Shown here piece by piece: positions 7,615-16,069 of a stretch of DNA of 64,000 nt (positions are counted from its first letter, which is position 1; each line of letters starts with the position of its first letter). The notes under the pieces were generated by a model. It was not told the DNA's origin. It did no database searches and saw only the letters and a list, made by a program, of their open reading frames with translations. The DNA comes from Butyrivibrio sp. (lineage in GTDB: Bacteria > Bacillota > Clostridia > Lachnospirales > Lachnospiraceae), in assembly GCA_016297265.1 (NCBI GenBank), contig JAEDHB010000003.1, positions 1-64,000 on the forward strand, written 5' to 3'. The position numbers and the translations under genes were made by a program.

Positions 7615-8418
7615 ATGCAGATTTCAGCAGAGTATATCAATGATATTTTGGGAAAAATAAAATCAAAAAGGCCAATTATTCATTGCATTACCAATTTCAT
7701 AACGGCAAATGACTGCGCCAATGTTTTGCTTGCATTGGGGGCATCCCCTACCATGGCGCATCATCCGGATGAGGTAGTTGAGATGACCTCCCACTGTGAT
7801 GCACTGGTGTGCAATATGGGCGCTGTGAGCGATTATGAGGCAATGTGCAATGCGACAGCAGAGGCACGACGACTGGGGCATCCCATCGTGATTGACCCGG
7901 TGGGAGTTGCGGCAACCTCTTTTCGCAGGGATAAATGCATTGATTTGATTGAAAAATACAGGCCGGATTGCATCAGGGGTAATGTGTCTGAAATCGAGGC
8001 CCTTTACAATCGAAAATCCCTGAAGGTGGGCGTTGATTCAGATTTCAGAGATCGGGATGCGAAAGCACTGTGCAGTAATTATGCAAAACAAATAAACTCC
8101 CTTGTAATTACCTCGGGCGTGACAGATTATATATCTGATGGTATAATTACCAGTGCCTATGAATACGGAAGTCGATTGATGTCCGGGATAACCGGTGCCG
8201 GATGTATGGCAACTTGTATTGTCGCAGCTTTTCTTTCCTGTGATAACTCGCCGGAATCGGCAGCGGCAGCAATGATTCTCTTGGGGATTTCAGCGGAGAT
8301 TTCCGAGAAAAAAACCATGATGAAGTGCGGCGGAACGATGACTTTCAGAAATGAACTGATAGATACAATATCGACAATCAAATCGGAAGATATTGCAGAA
8401 AGAATGGAGACAAAATGA
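7615..8418 (+). CDS. thiM: Hydroxyethylthiazole kinase ThiM
   Basis: ThiM phosphorylates salvaged hydroxyethylthiazole to the phosphate used by ThiE. The 267-aa ribokinase-like product has the early HCITNFITANDCAN segment, LGASPTMAHHPDEV, the DPVGVAAT motif and the catalytic GITGAGCMAT segment with the conserved cysteine. It starts after GGAAAGGAAGGAAAA and overlaps the next gene by four bases (ATGA), which implies translational coupling. With ThiW it forms the thiazole-salvage arm of the operon. Confidence 0.95.
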   Translation: MQISAEYINDILGKIKSKRPIIHCITNFITANDCANVLLALGASPTMAHHPDEVVEMTSHCDALVCNMGAVSDYEAMCNATAEARRLGHPIVIDPVGVAATSFRRDKCIDLIEKYRPDCIRGNVSEIEALYNRKSLKVGVDSDFRDRDAKALCSNYAKQINSLVITSGVTDYISDGIITSAYEYGSRLMSGITGAGCMATCIVAAFLSCDNSPESAAAAMILLGISAEISEKKTMMKCGGTMTFRNELIDTISTIKSEDIAERMETK

Positions 8419-9059
8419 GTTACGAATTAGCAATTTTTGATATGGACGGAACAATTCTTGATACCCTTACGGATTTGCATGAGTGCACCAACAGAGCGCT
8501 CACAGCCTGCAAATTGCCGGAGAGAACATATGATGAAGTAAGACGATTCGTGGGAAACGGCATCCGGGTTCTTATTGAGAGAGCGGTTCCGGAGAATTGT
8601 GAACAGGTTGTAATTGACAAGGTTTTCAAAAAGTTTAACAAGATCTATAAAAAGCATTGCGCTGATTTTACGAAGCCCTATGAAGGAATAGTGGATTTGC
8701 TAAGTACACTTCGCCAAAAAGGAATCAAAACTGCGGTTGTATCCAATAAGACGGATTATGCTGTTCAGGATTTGTGTGTTAAATATTTTGACGGTCTTTT
8801 TGACTGCGCTGTGGGTGTGCGTGAGGGCCTTGAAAAGAAACCTTCGCCGGAGCCAATCAATCTTGTGCTTGACACACTGGGAATTGATAAAAGCAAAGCC
8901 GTGTATATCGGAGATTCGGAAGTCGATATTGCAACAGCTGCGAATTCCGGTATGGAGTGTCTCACTGTTTTATGGGGTTTCAGAACAAGGGAAGAGCTGC
9001 TCGCAGCAGGCGCAACAATGCTTGTCAACAATGTTGAAGATTTAATACAATTTTTTTAA
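8415..9059 (+). CDS. HAD-family phosphatase (phosphoglycolate-phosphatase-like), thi operon
   Basis: The 214-aa product is a typical HAD hydrolase with an alpha-helical cap. Motif I is DMDGTILD (about 9-16), motif II VVSNK, motif III lysine in EKKPSPEP, and motif IV GDSEVD. Its start overlaps thiM by four bases and an intrinsic terminator follows, so it is the last gene of the thiamine operon. Position suggests a role in thiamine (phosphate) metabolism, such as dephosphorylating thiamine phosphate or HMP-P. By sequence alone it could equally be a Gph-like phosphoglycolate phosphatase. Confidence 0.88.
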   Translation: MSYELAIFDMDGTILDTLTDLHECTNRALTACKLPERTYDEVRRFVGNGIRVLIERAVPENCEQVVIDKVFKKFNKIYKKHCADFTKPYEGIVDLLSTLRQKGIKTAVVSNKTDYAVQDLCVKYFDGLFDCAVGVREGLEKKPSPEPINLVLDTLGIDKSKAVYIGDSEVDIATAANSGMECLTVLWGFRTREELLAAGATMLVNNVEDLIQFF

Positions 9060-9095
9060 AAAAATATGTCATAAATTGCACATTGAATTTCTATT

Positions 9096-9129
9096 GACAA
9101 TAGGGGAAAAATCCTCTATTGTCTTTTTT
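9096..9129 (+). terminator. Intrinsic terminator of the thiamine operon
   Basis: GACAATAG (9096-9103) pairs with CTATTGTC (9116-9123), and inner bases GGGGA/TCC extend the stem; TTTTTT follows (9124-9129). Confidence 0.85.
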
Positions 9130-9159
9130 ACACCTAGGTGTTCAATTTTTCGAAAAATT
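9130..9159. promoter_or_regulatory. Two consecutive perfect palindromes ahead of the Tad operon
   Basis: ACACCTAGGTGT (9130-9141) and AATTTTTCGAAAAATT (9144-9159) are both perfect palindromes, separated by two bases. They lie between the thi terminator and the first tad gene, where operators would be expected. No regulator can be assigned from sequence. Confidence 0.45.
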
Positions 9160-9225
9160 CTAATTCTTCACTCTCCTTATAAACGATGAATTATAGGAGT
9201 GCCGGCATTCCCAATTGTATGAGAG

Positions 9226-9669
9226 GTGATATTTGTTTCATTTTATTTGATTAATATCATTGTTGGAAGTTCAGTAGTTTTTGATATGTATTCAGGTAAA
9301 GTCCCTAACCGGCTGATGCTTACAGCGTATCTTCTGGCTCCGCTGTTTATGTATCTGGATTACGGAGGGATGGGAATTCTGTCCCATTTGCTGCCCGCAT
9401 TGGGAGCAGGGGTGATTCTGTTCTTTTGCTATATGGTCAATGCCATAGGAGCAGGGGATGTTAAGCTTATGACATTTATATGTCTGTTTCTGGATAGCGG
9501 AAATATTTTCAGATTCCTTATTCTTGTATTCGGAATCGGTGCCGTGCTGGGAGTTATCAAGGTTGCATGTAACATTATCGAAAACAGGACGGAACTTTCT
9601 TCCATGAGAATAAAATTTACTGTGCCGATTACCATCGGCTATATGATTATTGTTTTATGGGGAGGTTGA
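9226..9669 (+). CDS. Prepilin peptidase (A24, TadV/CpaA-like), first of Tad locus
   Basis: The 147-aa polytopic membrane protein lacks the N-terminal methylase domain of PilD, as in TadV/CpaA. Both catalytic aspartates are visible: one in FDMYSGKVPNRL (about residue 21) and one in the GAGDVKLM motif (about 77). Such enzymes cut leader peptides of Flp pilins and TadE-like pseudopilins at the membrane. GTG 9226 is the longest start; TTG 9247 is an alternative, and neither has an ideal ribosome site. The next gene begins two bases after the stop codon. Confidence 0.88.
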   Translation: MIFVSFYLINIIVGSSVVFDMYSGKVPNRLMLTAYLLAPLFMYLDYGGMGILSHLLPALGAGVILFFCYMVNAIGAGDVKLMTFICLFLDSGNIFRFLILVFGIGAVLGVIKVACNIIENRTELSSMRIKFTVPITIGYMIIVLWGG

Positions 9670-9670
9670 T

Positions 9671-10639
9671 TTGAAAGAAAAAGTAATATGCATTGTTGAT
9701 AGCAATGAAAAATATGTGACAAGGCTGGTTGACTATATCAACGGGCATAAGGGAATTCCTTACAAGGCACATGCATTTACAAGTGCTGATGCCTTCGCGG
9801 AATTTGCCGGAAGATATTTTGTAGAGCTGTTGCTGATTGATGAAAATGAATGTGACAGGCTTCCTGAGGATATCAGCTTTTCAACTTTGGTAAAGTTGGT
9901 TGACAAAGCCTCAGTGGGTGAAAATGAAATTTATAGATTTCAGGTTGCAGATTATCTGGTAAAAGATATTTTGTCATTTTTGGATGGGGACAAAAGTATT
10001 TTTTCCGGGGAAGGAACCATCTGTTCAGTCTATTCGCCGGCGACAAAATGTTTTAAAAGTAGTCTGGCAATCGGGCTTGCGATGAATTGTGCAAAGAGGG
10101 GGAAGACACTTTTGTTGAATTTTGAACAGTATTCCGGTCTACACAATGTACTTCCATGCAAAAGGGGAGGTTTGTCAAAGGCTCTCTACTACTATTCTGT
10201 CAGCCGGAATAATATGAATGGAAAAATACTTGGCTGCCTTGACAGTACGGAAGAATTTGACTATCTTTCACCCGTCGGCTGTCCGGAGGATATTGCCGAG
10301 ATATCACAAGAGGAACTGGTGGAATTCTGCAAATATGTAAAGGAACACGGCGGATACAAATATGTGATTATTGATGTCGGGGATTCATTTACAATTCCCT
10401 GGGGAATATTTGATATCAGCACGATGGTATTTGTTCCTCAGGCTGTTGATGTCATGGGACGTAATAAACTTTCTTCATTTCTGAATTATCTTGATAAATC
10501 CGGTAAATCAGTCTATGCCGACAAAATCAGGCAAATAGAAATTCCTTTTTGTAATGCAATGGCGGGCTATGAAATAAGCCCTGATGCAATCCGTCAGAAT
10601 CTACTTAACGAAATAGGAAAGAGGTGCGAAATTGGATGA
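9671..10639 (+). CDS. TadZ/CpaE-like ATPase-fold protein
   Basis: The 322-aa product has a receiver-like N-terminal region (about 1-110, starting EKVICIVDSN) and a MinD/ParA-type fold (about 120-310). The P-loop position reads SPATKCFKSS: the lysine remains but the usual glycines are lost. TadZ proteins localise the Tad pilus machine at the pole and often have deviant Walker A motifs. TTG 9671 is chosen because GGGGAGG lies just upstream; a seven-residue longer frame overlaps the preceding gene. The stop codon overlaps the start of the TadA gene, indicating coupling. Confidence 0.82.
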   Translation: MKEKVICIVDSNEKYVTRLVDYINGHKGIPYKAHAFTSADAFAEFAGRYFVELLLIDENECDRLPEDISFSTLVKLVDKASVGENEIYRFQVADYLVKDILSFLDGDKSIFSGEGTICSVYSPATKCFKSSLAIGLAMNCAKRGKTLLLNFEQYSGLHNVLPCKRGGLSKALYYYSVSRNNMNGKILGCLDSTEEFDYLSPVGCPEDIAEISQEELVEFCKYVKEHGGYKYVIIDVGDSFTIPWGIFDISTMVFVPQAVDVMGRNKLSSFLNYLDKSGKSVYADKIRQIEIPFCNAMAGYEISPDAIRQNLLNEIGKRCEIG

Positions 10640-11858
10640 TATTTTTGCGCATTTAAAGGAAGATATTATGAGCAGAATTGAGCCCGGCGCAGATATGAGC
10701 GAGGATGAGGTCTGGGAGGCTATCGACAGGAGCATGGATGGTCCGGATACGGCAGTTTTAAGCTTTCGTGAAAAGGCTGTATATAGGAAAAAGCTGTTCA
10801 ATGAAATCCGCAGACTCGATATTTTGCAGGAACTTATAGATGATGATGATATTACGGAAATAATGATAAACGGCTGGGAAAATATATATTTTGAGAAGGA
10901 CGGAAGAGTTACTAAATGGGATAAGCATTTTGCTGGCATCAAAAATCTCAATAATGTGGTACAGAGGATTGCCGCTAATTCCAATAAGATAATTAATGAG
11001 TCTGTTCCGATTTCCGACACCCGCCTTTCGGATGGTTCAAGAGTAAATATCGTTATGAATCCAATTGCAATTGACGGTCCGGTTGTGACAATCCGAAAGT
11101 TCTATTCAGAACCCATTTCCATGGAAAAAATGATAGCACTAAAATCCATAACCCGTGAGGCAGCGGATTTTCTTGAGATGCTTGTCAGGGCAAAATATAA
11201 CCTGTTCATAAGCGGCGGAACCGGCAGCGGCAAGACAACCATGCTGGGCTGCCTGTCGGATTATATTCCGGGCGATGAACGCGTGATAACAATAGAAGAT
11301 TCAGCGGAGCTGAAGCTGCATAATATTGATAATCTTGTGCGCCTGGAGGCAAGAAATGCAAATATTGAAGGTAACAATGAAATTACGATAAGGGACTTGA
11401 TAAAGTCGGCACTGCGAATGAGGCCGGACCGGATTATTGTTGGAGAAGTCCGCGGAAAGGAAGCGTTAGATATGTTGCAGGCGATGCAAACAGGGCATGA
11501 CGGATCCCTGTCTACGGGTCATGCCAACAATCCGGAGGATATGATGCTTCGTCTTGAAACAATGGTTCTGATGGGTATGGATATGCCTGTTGCTGCGATT
11601 CGCGGTCAGATTGCATCCGCACTGGATGTGGTGGTTCATCTGGGAAGGTTGAGGGATAAAAGCCGGCGTGTGCTTAGCATCAGCGAAGTTGTGGGAATAG
11701 AGAACGGAGTAGTATGCCTTAACCGGCTGTTCAATTTTGAGGAGGAGGGCTGTGATGAAAACGGGAAAATTATTGGCGCGCTTAAGTGGACAGGAAACAA
11801 GTTCAATAATACAGAAAAGCTTAAACTTGCCGGCATTAACCTGCCTGTTTTTAGCTGA
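10632..11858 (+). CDS. cpaF: TadA/CpaF secretion ATPase of the Flp pilus
   Basis: TadA hexamers power assembly of Flp pili at the cytoplasmic face. The 408-aa product has an N-terminal domain with DDDITEIMINGWENIY, then the RecA-like core. Walker A is SGGTGSGKTT (about 195-204), with an aspartate-box IEDSAELKL, LRMRPDRIIVGEVRG (Walker B region) and TGHDGSLSTGHANNP (His box). The C terminus TGNKFNNTEKLKLAG is typical of the family. Start is TTG 10632 after GAAAGAGGTG. It shares 104 bases with the start of the tadB-like gene. Confidence 0.95.
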   Translation: MDDIFAHLKEDIMSRIEPGADMSEDEVWEAIDRSMDGPDTAVLSFREKAVYRKKLFNEIRRLDILQELIDDDDITEIMINGWENIYFEKDGRVTKWDKHFAGIKNLNNVVQRIAANSNKIINESVPISDTRLSDGSRVNIVMNPIAIDGPVVTIRKFYSEPISMEKMIALKSITREAADFLEMLVRAKYNLFISGGTGSGKTTMLGCLSDYIPGDERVITIEDSAELKLHNIDNLVRLEARNANIEGNNEITIRDLIKSALRMRPDRIIVGEVRGKEALDMLQAMQTGHDGSLSTGHANNPEDMMLRLETMVLMGMDMPVAAIRGQIASALDVVVHLGRLRDKSRRVLSISEVVGIENGVVCLNRLFNFEEEGCDENGKIIGALKWTGNKFNNTEKLKLAGINLPVFS

Positions 11859-12540
11859 AGGAGTGGGCATACTTCTTTTATACAGCTGGGTATTCTACGA
11901 CCGTCTTATTGTTGCGGTAATACTAAGCCCTTATCTGTTTTTTTTCGTAAAAAAGCAGCGTTGTAATGCAATCGTAAAACACAGGGAAAAGCTTGCGTCG
12001 GCGTTCACGGATGGGATGGAAGCAGTTACTTCCGCATTAATCGCGGGATATTCAATCGAGAATTCCTTTACGGAGGCATTGCCGGAAATTGAACTTCTGC
12101 ATGGTAAAAAAAGTGTTATATATGCGAGTTTTGCAAGAATATCAAATCTGCTTAAGCTTAATGTTCAGATTGAGGAAGCCTTTGATGAATTTGCCTCAGA
12201 GAGCAGAATTGAGGAGATTCAGACTTTTTCCCAGATACTTAATTATGCAAAAAAAAGCGGTGGAAATCTTGTCAGTATTATCAAAAATACAACCACCAAT
12301 ATCAGTGAAAAAATAGAAGTTAAGCGGGAGATTTCAACCATTATCAGTGCTAAGAAAATGGAGCAGTCCGTAATGAATTTTATGCCCCTGGGAATTGTGG
12401 TTTATATGAGGCTTACATCCTCGGATATGTTTGGTGTTCTCTATGGCAATGCTTTGGGAATTATTGTGATGACGGTATGTTTTGCATTGTATCTGGTGGC
12501 AAAATATATTGCTGACAAAATAGTTGATATCAGGGTATAG
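11755..12540 (+). CDS. tadB: TadB-like inner-membrane platform protein
   Basis: The 261-aa product is a type II secretion F-domain protein. An N-terminal helix pair (about 28-68) is followed by a cytoplasmic helical domain with AGYSIENSF and YAKKSGGNLVSII, then two C-terminal membrane helices. TadB with TadC forms the platform through which pilin is assembled. ATG 11755 has a strong GAGGAGGGC site, giving a 104-base overlap with the cpaF reading frame. Both overlapping ends look authentic, so the overlap seems real and not a miscalled start. Confidence 0.88.
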   Translation: MKTGKLLARLSGQETSSIIQKSLNLPALTCLFLAEGVGILLLYSWVFYDRLIVAVILSPYLFFFVKKQRCNAIVKHREKLASAFTDGMEAVTSALIAGYSIENSFTEALPEIELLHGKKSVIYASFARISNLLKLNVQIEEAFDEFASESRIEEIQTFSQILNYAKKSGGNLVSIIKNTTTNISEKIEVKREISTIISAKKMEQSVMNFMPLGIVVYMRLTSSDMFGVLYGNALGIIVMTVCFALYLVAKYIADKIVDIRV

Positions 12541-12554
12541 GTGATGATTATAGA

Positions 12555-13736
12555 ATGAAGAATAAAAAATATTTGATAGTCGTAGCGGCGGTCGTATTGG
12601 TAATTTTTATTTTGTTTGTTGGTCTCAAATCAGACAAATCATATATTTCGGAAATAGAAAGACCTGATATGGGAGAGGATTGCACAGTATATCCTCTAAA
12701 TATGGAAATCGACGGAGAAGAAATAGAAGTGGAGGTACCCGTTGAAGCAGAGACAATTGATAAAGAAAATTTGCAATTATATTTTGAAGAGGCGTATGAA
12801 ATTCTATTTGAAAAGATTAGAGGAGATAATGCGTCCTATGATGAAATATTAACAGATCTGGATTTTTGCACTGCCATTGATAAATTCGGAATGAAGGTGG
12901 AATATGAACTCTCGGATTATGAGATTATCGATGTAAACGGAGTGGTTAACAATGAGAACCTTGAGAACAGCTATGAGGATACTCTGACAGTGAGAATCTG
13001 CTATGAGGAAATGTCCCAGGAGTATGAGATACGGCTTAAGGTATTGCCCCGCCCCAAAAGTGAGCAGGAAATCTGGAATGAAAAGGTTAAAAACAGTATT
13101 GTGGGCAACTCTGACAAGGTGATTTTGCCGAATTCAATTGACGGTAAGGAGGTCAGATTTTCCGGTAAGAAATCCGGAGGATATAAGTCGTTGATTATTT
13201 TGCCCATAATTGCCGGAGTAGTCTGGTATTATTTGAAATTTTATAAGCCTAAGAAGGCCGGAGAAGAGGTTGAAATGGAGCTTAGGGAGGACTATTCGGA
13301 AATCGTTTCAAAGCTGTCCCTTCTGATGGGAGCAGGGATGAGCGGAAGTAAGGCTTTTGTAAAGCTTGCGGAGGATTATAATCAGAAATCTGATATCGCA
13401 AAACCGAGAAAAAGAGCGGCCTACGAGGAGATTAACAGAATGGTAAAGCTGATAGAAAACGGAGTGGCGGAAGAGGATGCCTATGAATCCTTTGGAAGGG
13501 CCTGCAGAAATCATTCATATATCAAGCTTGCCAATCTTATGACCCAGAATGTTAAGAAGGGCGGTGCAGAATTCAATTCAATACTGAAAGCAGAAGTTAG
13601 CAATGCATTTACGGAGCGCAAGGCACTTGCAAGACAGAGAGGGGAAAAGGCGGGAACCAAGCTGCTTTTACCAATGATTATGATGCTTTCAATTGTCCTG
13701 ATAATAATACTTGTGCCTGCATTTATGTCATTTTAG
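12555..13736 (+). CDS. tadC: TadC-like platform protein with extracytoplasmic N-terminal domain
   Basis: The 393-aa product has a first membrane helix (about 6-23) and an acidic region of roughly 190 residues (about 25-215) rich in beta-like EIDGEEIEVEVPVE segments. A second helix (about 215-232) leads to a TadC/type II F-like cytoplasmic domain with LSLLMGAGMSGSKAF, ending in a C-terminal helix (MIMMLSIVLIIILVPAFM). Usual TadC proteins are near 300 aa; the extra domain would lie outside the membrane and may contact cell wall or pseudopilins. The gene starts 14 bases after tadB and precedes the pilin gene. Confidence 0.82.
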   Translation: MKNKKYLIVVAAVVLVIFILFVGLKSDKSYISEIERPDMGEDCTVYPLNMEIDGEEIEVEVPVEAETIDKENLQLYFEEAYEILFEKIRGDNASYDEILTDLDFCTAIDKFGMKVEYELSDYEIIDVNGVVNNENLENSYEDTLTVRICYEEMSQEYEIRLKVLPRPKSEQEIWNEKVKNSIVGNSDKVILPNSIDGKEVRFSGKKSGGYKSLIILPIIAGVVWYYLKFYKPKKAGEEVEMELREDYSEIVSKLSLLMGAGMSGSKAFVKLAEDYNQKSDIAKPRKRAAYEEINRMVKLIENGVAEEDAYESFGRACRNHSYIKLANLMTQNVKKGGAEFNSILKAEVSNAFTERKALARQRGEKAGTKLLLPMIMMLSIVLIIILVPAFMSF

Positions 13737-13792
13737 ATACTTAAGCCTCTATAGGAGGTCTACAAAAATTTATCACACGAGGAGGATTAACT

Positions 13793-13960
13793 ATGAATAT
13801 TTTTACAAAATTTCTCAAGGAAGAGGATGGAATGGGAGTGGTTGAGATTATTCTGATTATTGTTGTATTGGTTTCTCTTGTTTTGATTTTCAAGGACAAA
13901 ATAACAGCAATTGTCAATAATCTTTTCAGCAAAATAACAAGCGGCGTCAGTAAGATATAG
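13793..13960 (+). CDS. Flp1-family type IVb pilin (55 aa)
   Basis: A 55-codon gene begins at ATG 13793 behind a strong ACGAGGAGG site. The product has a short charged leader ending EEDGMG. A 20-residue hydrophobic helix (VVEIILIIVVLVSLVLIF) with the conserved glutamate follows, then a short tail. This is the architecture of Flp1-like prepilins, probably cut at a Gly in GMG by the A24 peptidases encoded on either side. It would be the major pilus subunit. Eight bases separate it from the DUF5702 gene. Confidence 0.88.
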   Translation: MNIFTKFLKEEDGMGVVEIILIIVVLVSLVLIFKDKITAIVNNLFSKITSGVSKI

Positions 13961-13968
13961 GGGGCATT

Positions 13969-16047
13969 ATGAGGACCGGAGGAAGTATTTCTCTTTTTAT
14001 TTCAATGATTTTTCTGTTGGTAATGTCGGTGATCACCATGACAATCAGAAGTGCCATTTCTCAGGCTGCCGCAGTGACGGTGTCAACGGGGGCAACCCTT
14101 TCAATTGATTCAGTATTTGCTGAGTATAATAAGGCTTTGTTTGATAAATACGGAATTTTACTGTTTGACGGAGCAAGCGACGGGAGTGAGCCGGATGCAG
14201 ATATTATTGCGTCAAAAATCGATACTTATCTCAAGTATAATGTATCCCCGGTGAATGGTCCTAATAAAGCAGTATTAAAGGATCTGCTGGGAATTGAGGC
14301 CTCTGTGACCGTGAATAAAATAGTTACACCTGTGTACGGGGGTGGAATGCTATGGCAGGACATGGCAGTGGATTTTGAAAAGTATGCAAAACCCATAGAC
14401 CTGGCTGCAAAATATCTTGACTTAAACGATAAGAATGAGGAGGCTGATACGGCGCAGAAAATTAATACCAAGGTCAACAGCTGCACAAGGGAGGCAATGC
14501 TGATAGACCGTGCGGCAGCATCGCTGGTAACCTATGTTGACGGCATAAAGGTTGATAAAAAGGGAATAGATTTCAGCAAGCTTGGACTTAATAAAGCTTT
14601 TATCAAGAAGTTAACCTACGAAAAACCAACAATACAAAACATGTATATCAGCAATCAGAATGTTTTCAACAAGGTTACACCCGGCACATTATGCTTTCAG
14701 ACCATCCGGGATAAGGTTGAACAGGCAGTAAAGAAAAAAGATGACAAGGAAATAAAATACATAATAAAGCTTTTTAAGGATACCTTTCTCGACTGTGCAA
14801 AAAGCCTTGACAGTGCAATCAGTATTGTGGACCAGATTAAAAAATCCATGTCGGACCTTGATAAACATATTGACGATACAAATCAGTATTTTAACAGTGA
14901 ATCTCCGTCTCTTACGGAGGAAATCCGAATATCCCTTAAGGAGGAAGTATCCGCGCTCAATAATTACCGCAAAGTAATTGCAGGGGATATCAGCGATGTT
15001 GATGAGGTGGGTAAGTCTCTTAAGAAACTTAAGGAAATATATGACAAAATTTCCGACAGGGTAAAAAATATTTCCGGAGCTGCCAATGTCGTGACGAAGG
15101 AGCTGGAGAAAATCGATAATGATTTGAAGAATATTGATTTTGCAGGACTTAGTTTCAATTATTCCAAGTTAAAGCAGTGTGAATATGATGAGGATTTTCT
15201 GGACCGGATTCAGCAGTTCCTGGATGAGGGTTTACTGACATTTGTAATTCCGTCAGGACAGAAGGTCTCGGGTTATGAAATTAAGGATTACGATACCAAA
15301 ATATCTTCGCTATGCGACAATTCTGAGGCAAAAAAGTACCTGAAGGAACGCAGTAAATCCGTTACGGCATCCAAGAAGATAGTATATACGGAATATGTAA
15401 TGGACAAATTCAAAAGTTTTGTCGATGTCAAGGCCGGGATGCCACCGGATGCAATGCTCAATTATGAAATAGAATATATTCTGTACGGCAAAAACAGCGA
15501 TAAACAAAATCTTGCTGAAATGACCAAGGAACTTGCGTTAATCAGAAGCGGTTTTAACATGCTATATATTATGACGGACTCGGAGAAAAAAGAGGAGGCT
15601 TATACATGGGCAGTATCTTTAGTGGGAGCAACGGGAATTGAGCCCTTGGTAAAGCTTGTGCAATATACAATTATGTATCTGTGGTCCTACGCGGAGGGAA
15701 TATTTGATGTGAGAACTCTTTTGGGCAAAGGCAAGGTCCCGATTAAAAAAACAGCAGAGGACTGGAAAACAAGTCTGTCGGGGCTTTTGTCAGAGAGCCT
15801 GGAGGGCGATGATTCCAAATCCGACAAAGGCCTTGATTATAAAGCATATCTGCGTTTTTTGCTGTATCTAAAAAATGACGGCAAAAAGGCAGCATATACA
15901 ATGGATATCGTGGATATGTACATGATTAGCAGTGTAGACAAGTCCTTTAGCCTGTCGCGATATGTATATGCCGTTGAAACAGATATAACATATACGATGA
16001 AGGGGCTCAAAAATAGCAAAACCTACAGATGCGCGCAGACGTATTAA
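13969..16047 (+). CDS. Large Tad-locus exported protein (DUF5702-like)
   Basis: The 692-aa product begins with a TadE/TadG-like hydrophobic N-terminal helix (SISLFISMIFLLVMSVITMTI, about 5-25) and SAISQAAAVTVSTGATLSIDSVFAEY in adjoining segments, the hallmark of DUF5702 proteins encoded in Clostridia Tad loci. The rest is a long, lysine-rich extracytoplasmic region with coiled-coil-like stretches (about 270-400). A hydrophobic segment lies near 560-575 and a C-terminal domain ends KTYRCAQTY. It probably forms or caps part of the pilus at the cell surface. Its exact role is unknown. GGGG precedes the start; no cysteine-rich domain is present. Confidence 0.78.
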   Translation: MRTGGSISLFISMIFLLVMSVITMTIRSAISQAAAVTVSTGATLSIDSVFAEYNKALFDKYGILLFDGASDGSEPDADIIASKIDTYLKYNVSPVNGPNKAVLKDLLGIEASVTVNKIVTPVYGGGMLWQDMAVDFEKYAKPIDLAAKYLDLNDKNEEADTAQKINTKVNSCTREAMLIDRAAASLVTYVDGIKVDKKGIDFSKLGLNKAFIKKLTYEKPTIQNMYISNQNVFNKVTPGTLCFQTIRDKVEQAVKKKDDKEIKYIIKLFKDTFLDCAKSLDSAISIVDQIKKSMSDLDKHIDDTNQYFNSESPSLTEEIRISLKEEVSALNNYRKVIAGDISDVDEVGKSLKKLKEIYDKISDRVKNISGAANVVTKELEKIDNDLKNIDFAGLSFNYSKLKQCEYDEDFLDRIQQFLDEGLLTFVIPSGQKVSGYEIKDYDTKISSLCDNSEAKKYLKERSKSVTASKKIVYTEYVMDKFKSFVDVKAGMPPDAMLNYEIEYILYGKNSDKQNLAEMTKELALIRSGFNMLYIMTDSEKKEEAYTWAVSLVGATGIEPLVKLVQYTIMYLWSYAEGIFDVRTLLGKGKVPIKKTAEDWKTSLSGLLSESLEGDDSKSDKGLDYKAYLRFLLYLKNDGKKAAYTMDIVDMYMISSVDKSFSLSRYVYAVETDITYTMKGLKNSKTYRCAQTY

Positions 16048-16069
16048 CATAGAGAGGAGGCGGTGAAGG

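Noticed and set aside
11466..11870. 134-aa minus-strand frame across the tadA/tadB junction
   Set aside because: It lies antisense to two conserved genes and has no ribosome-binding site or recognisable product.
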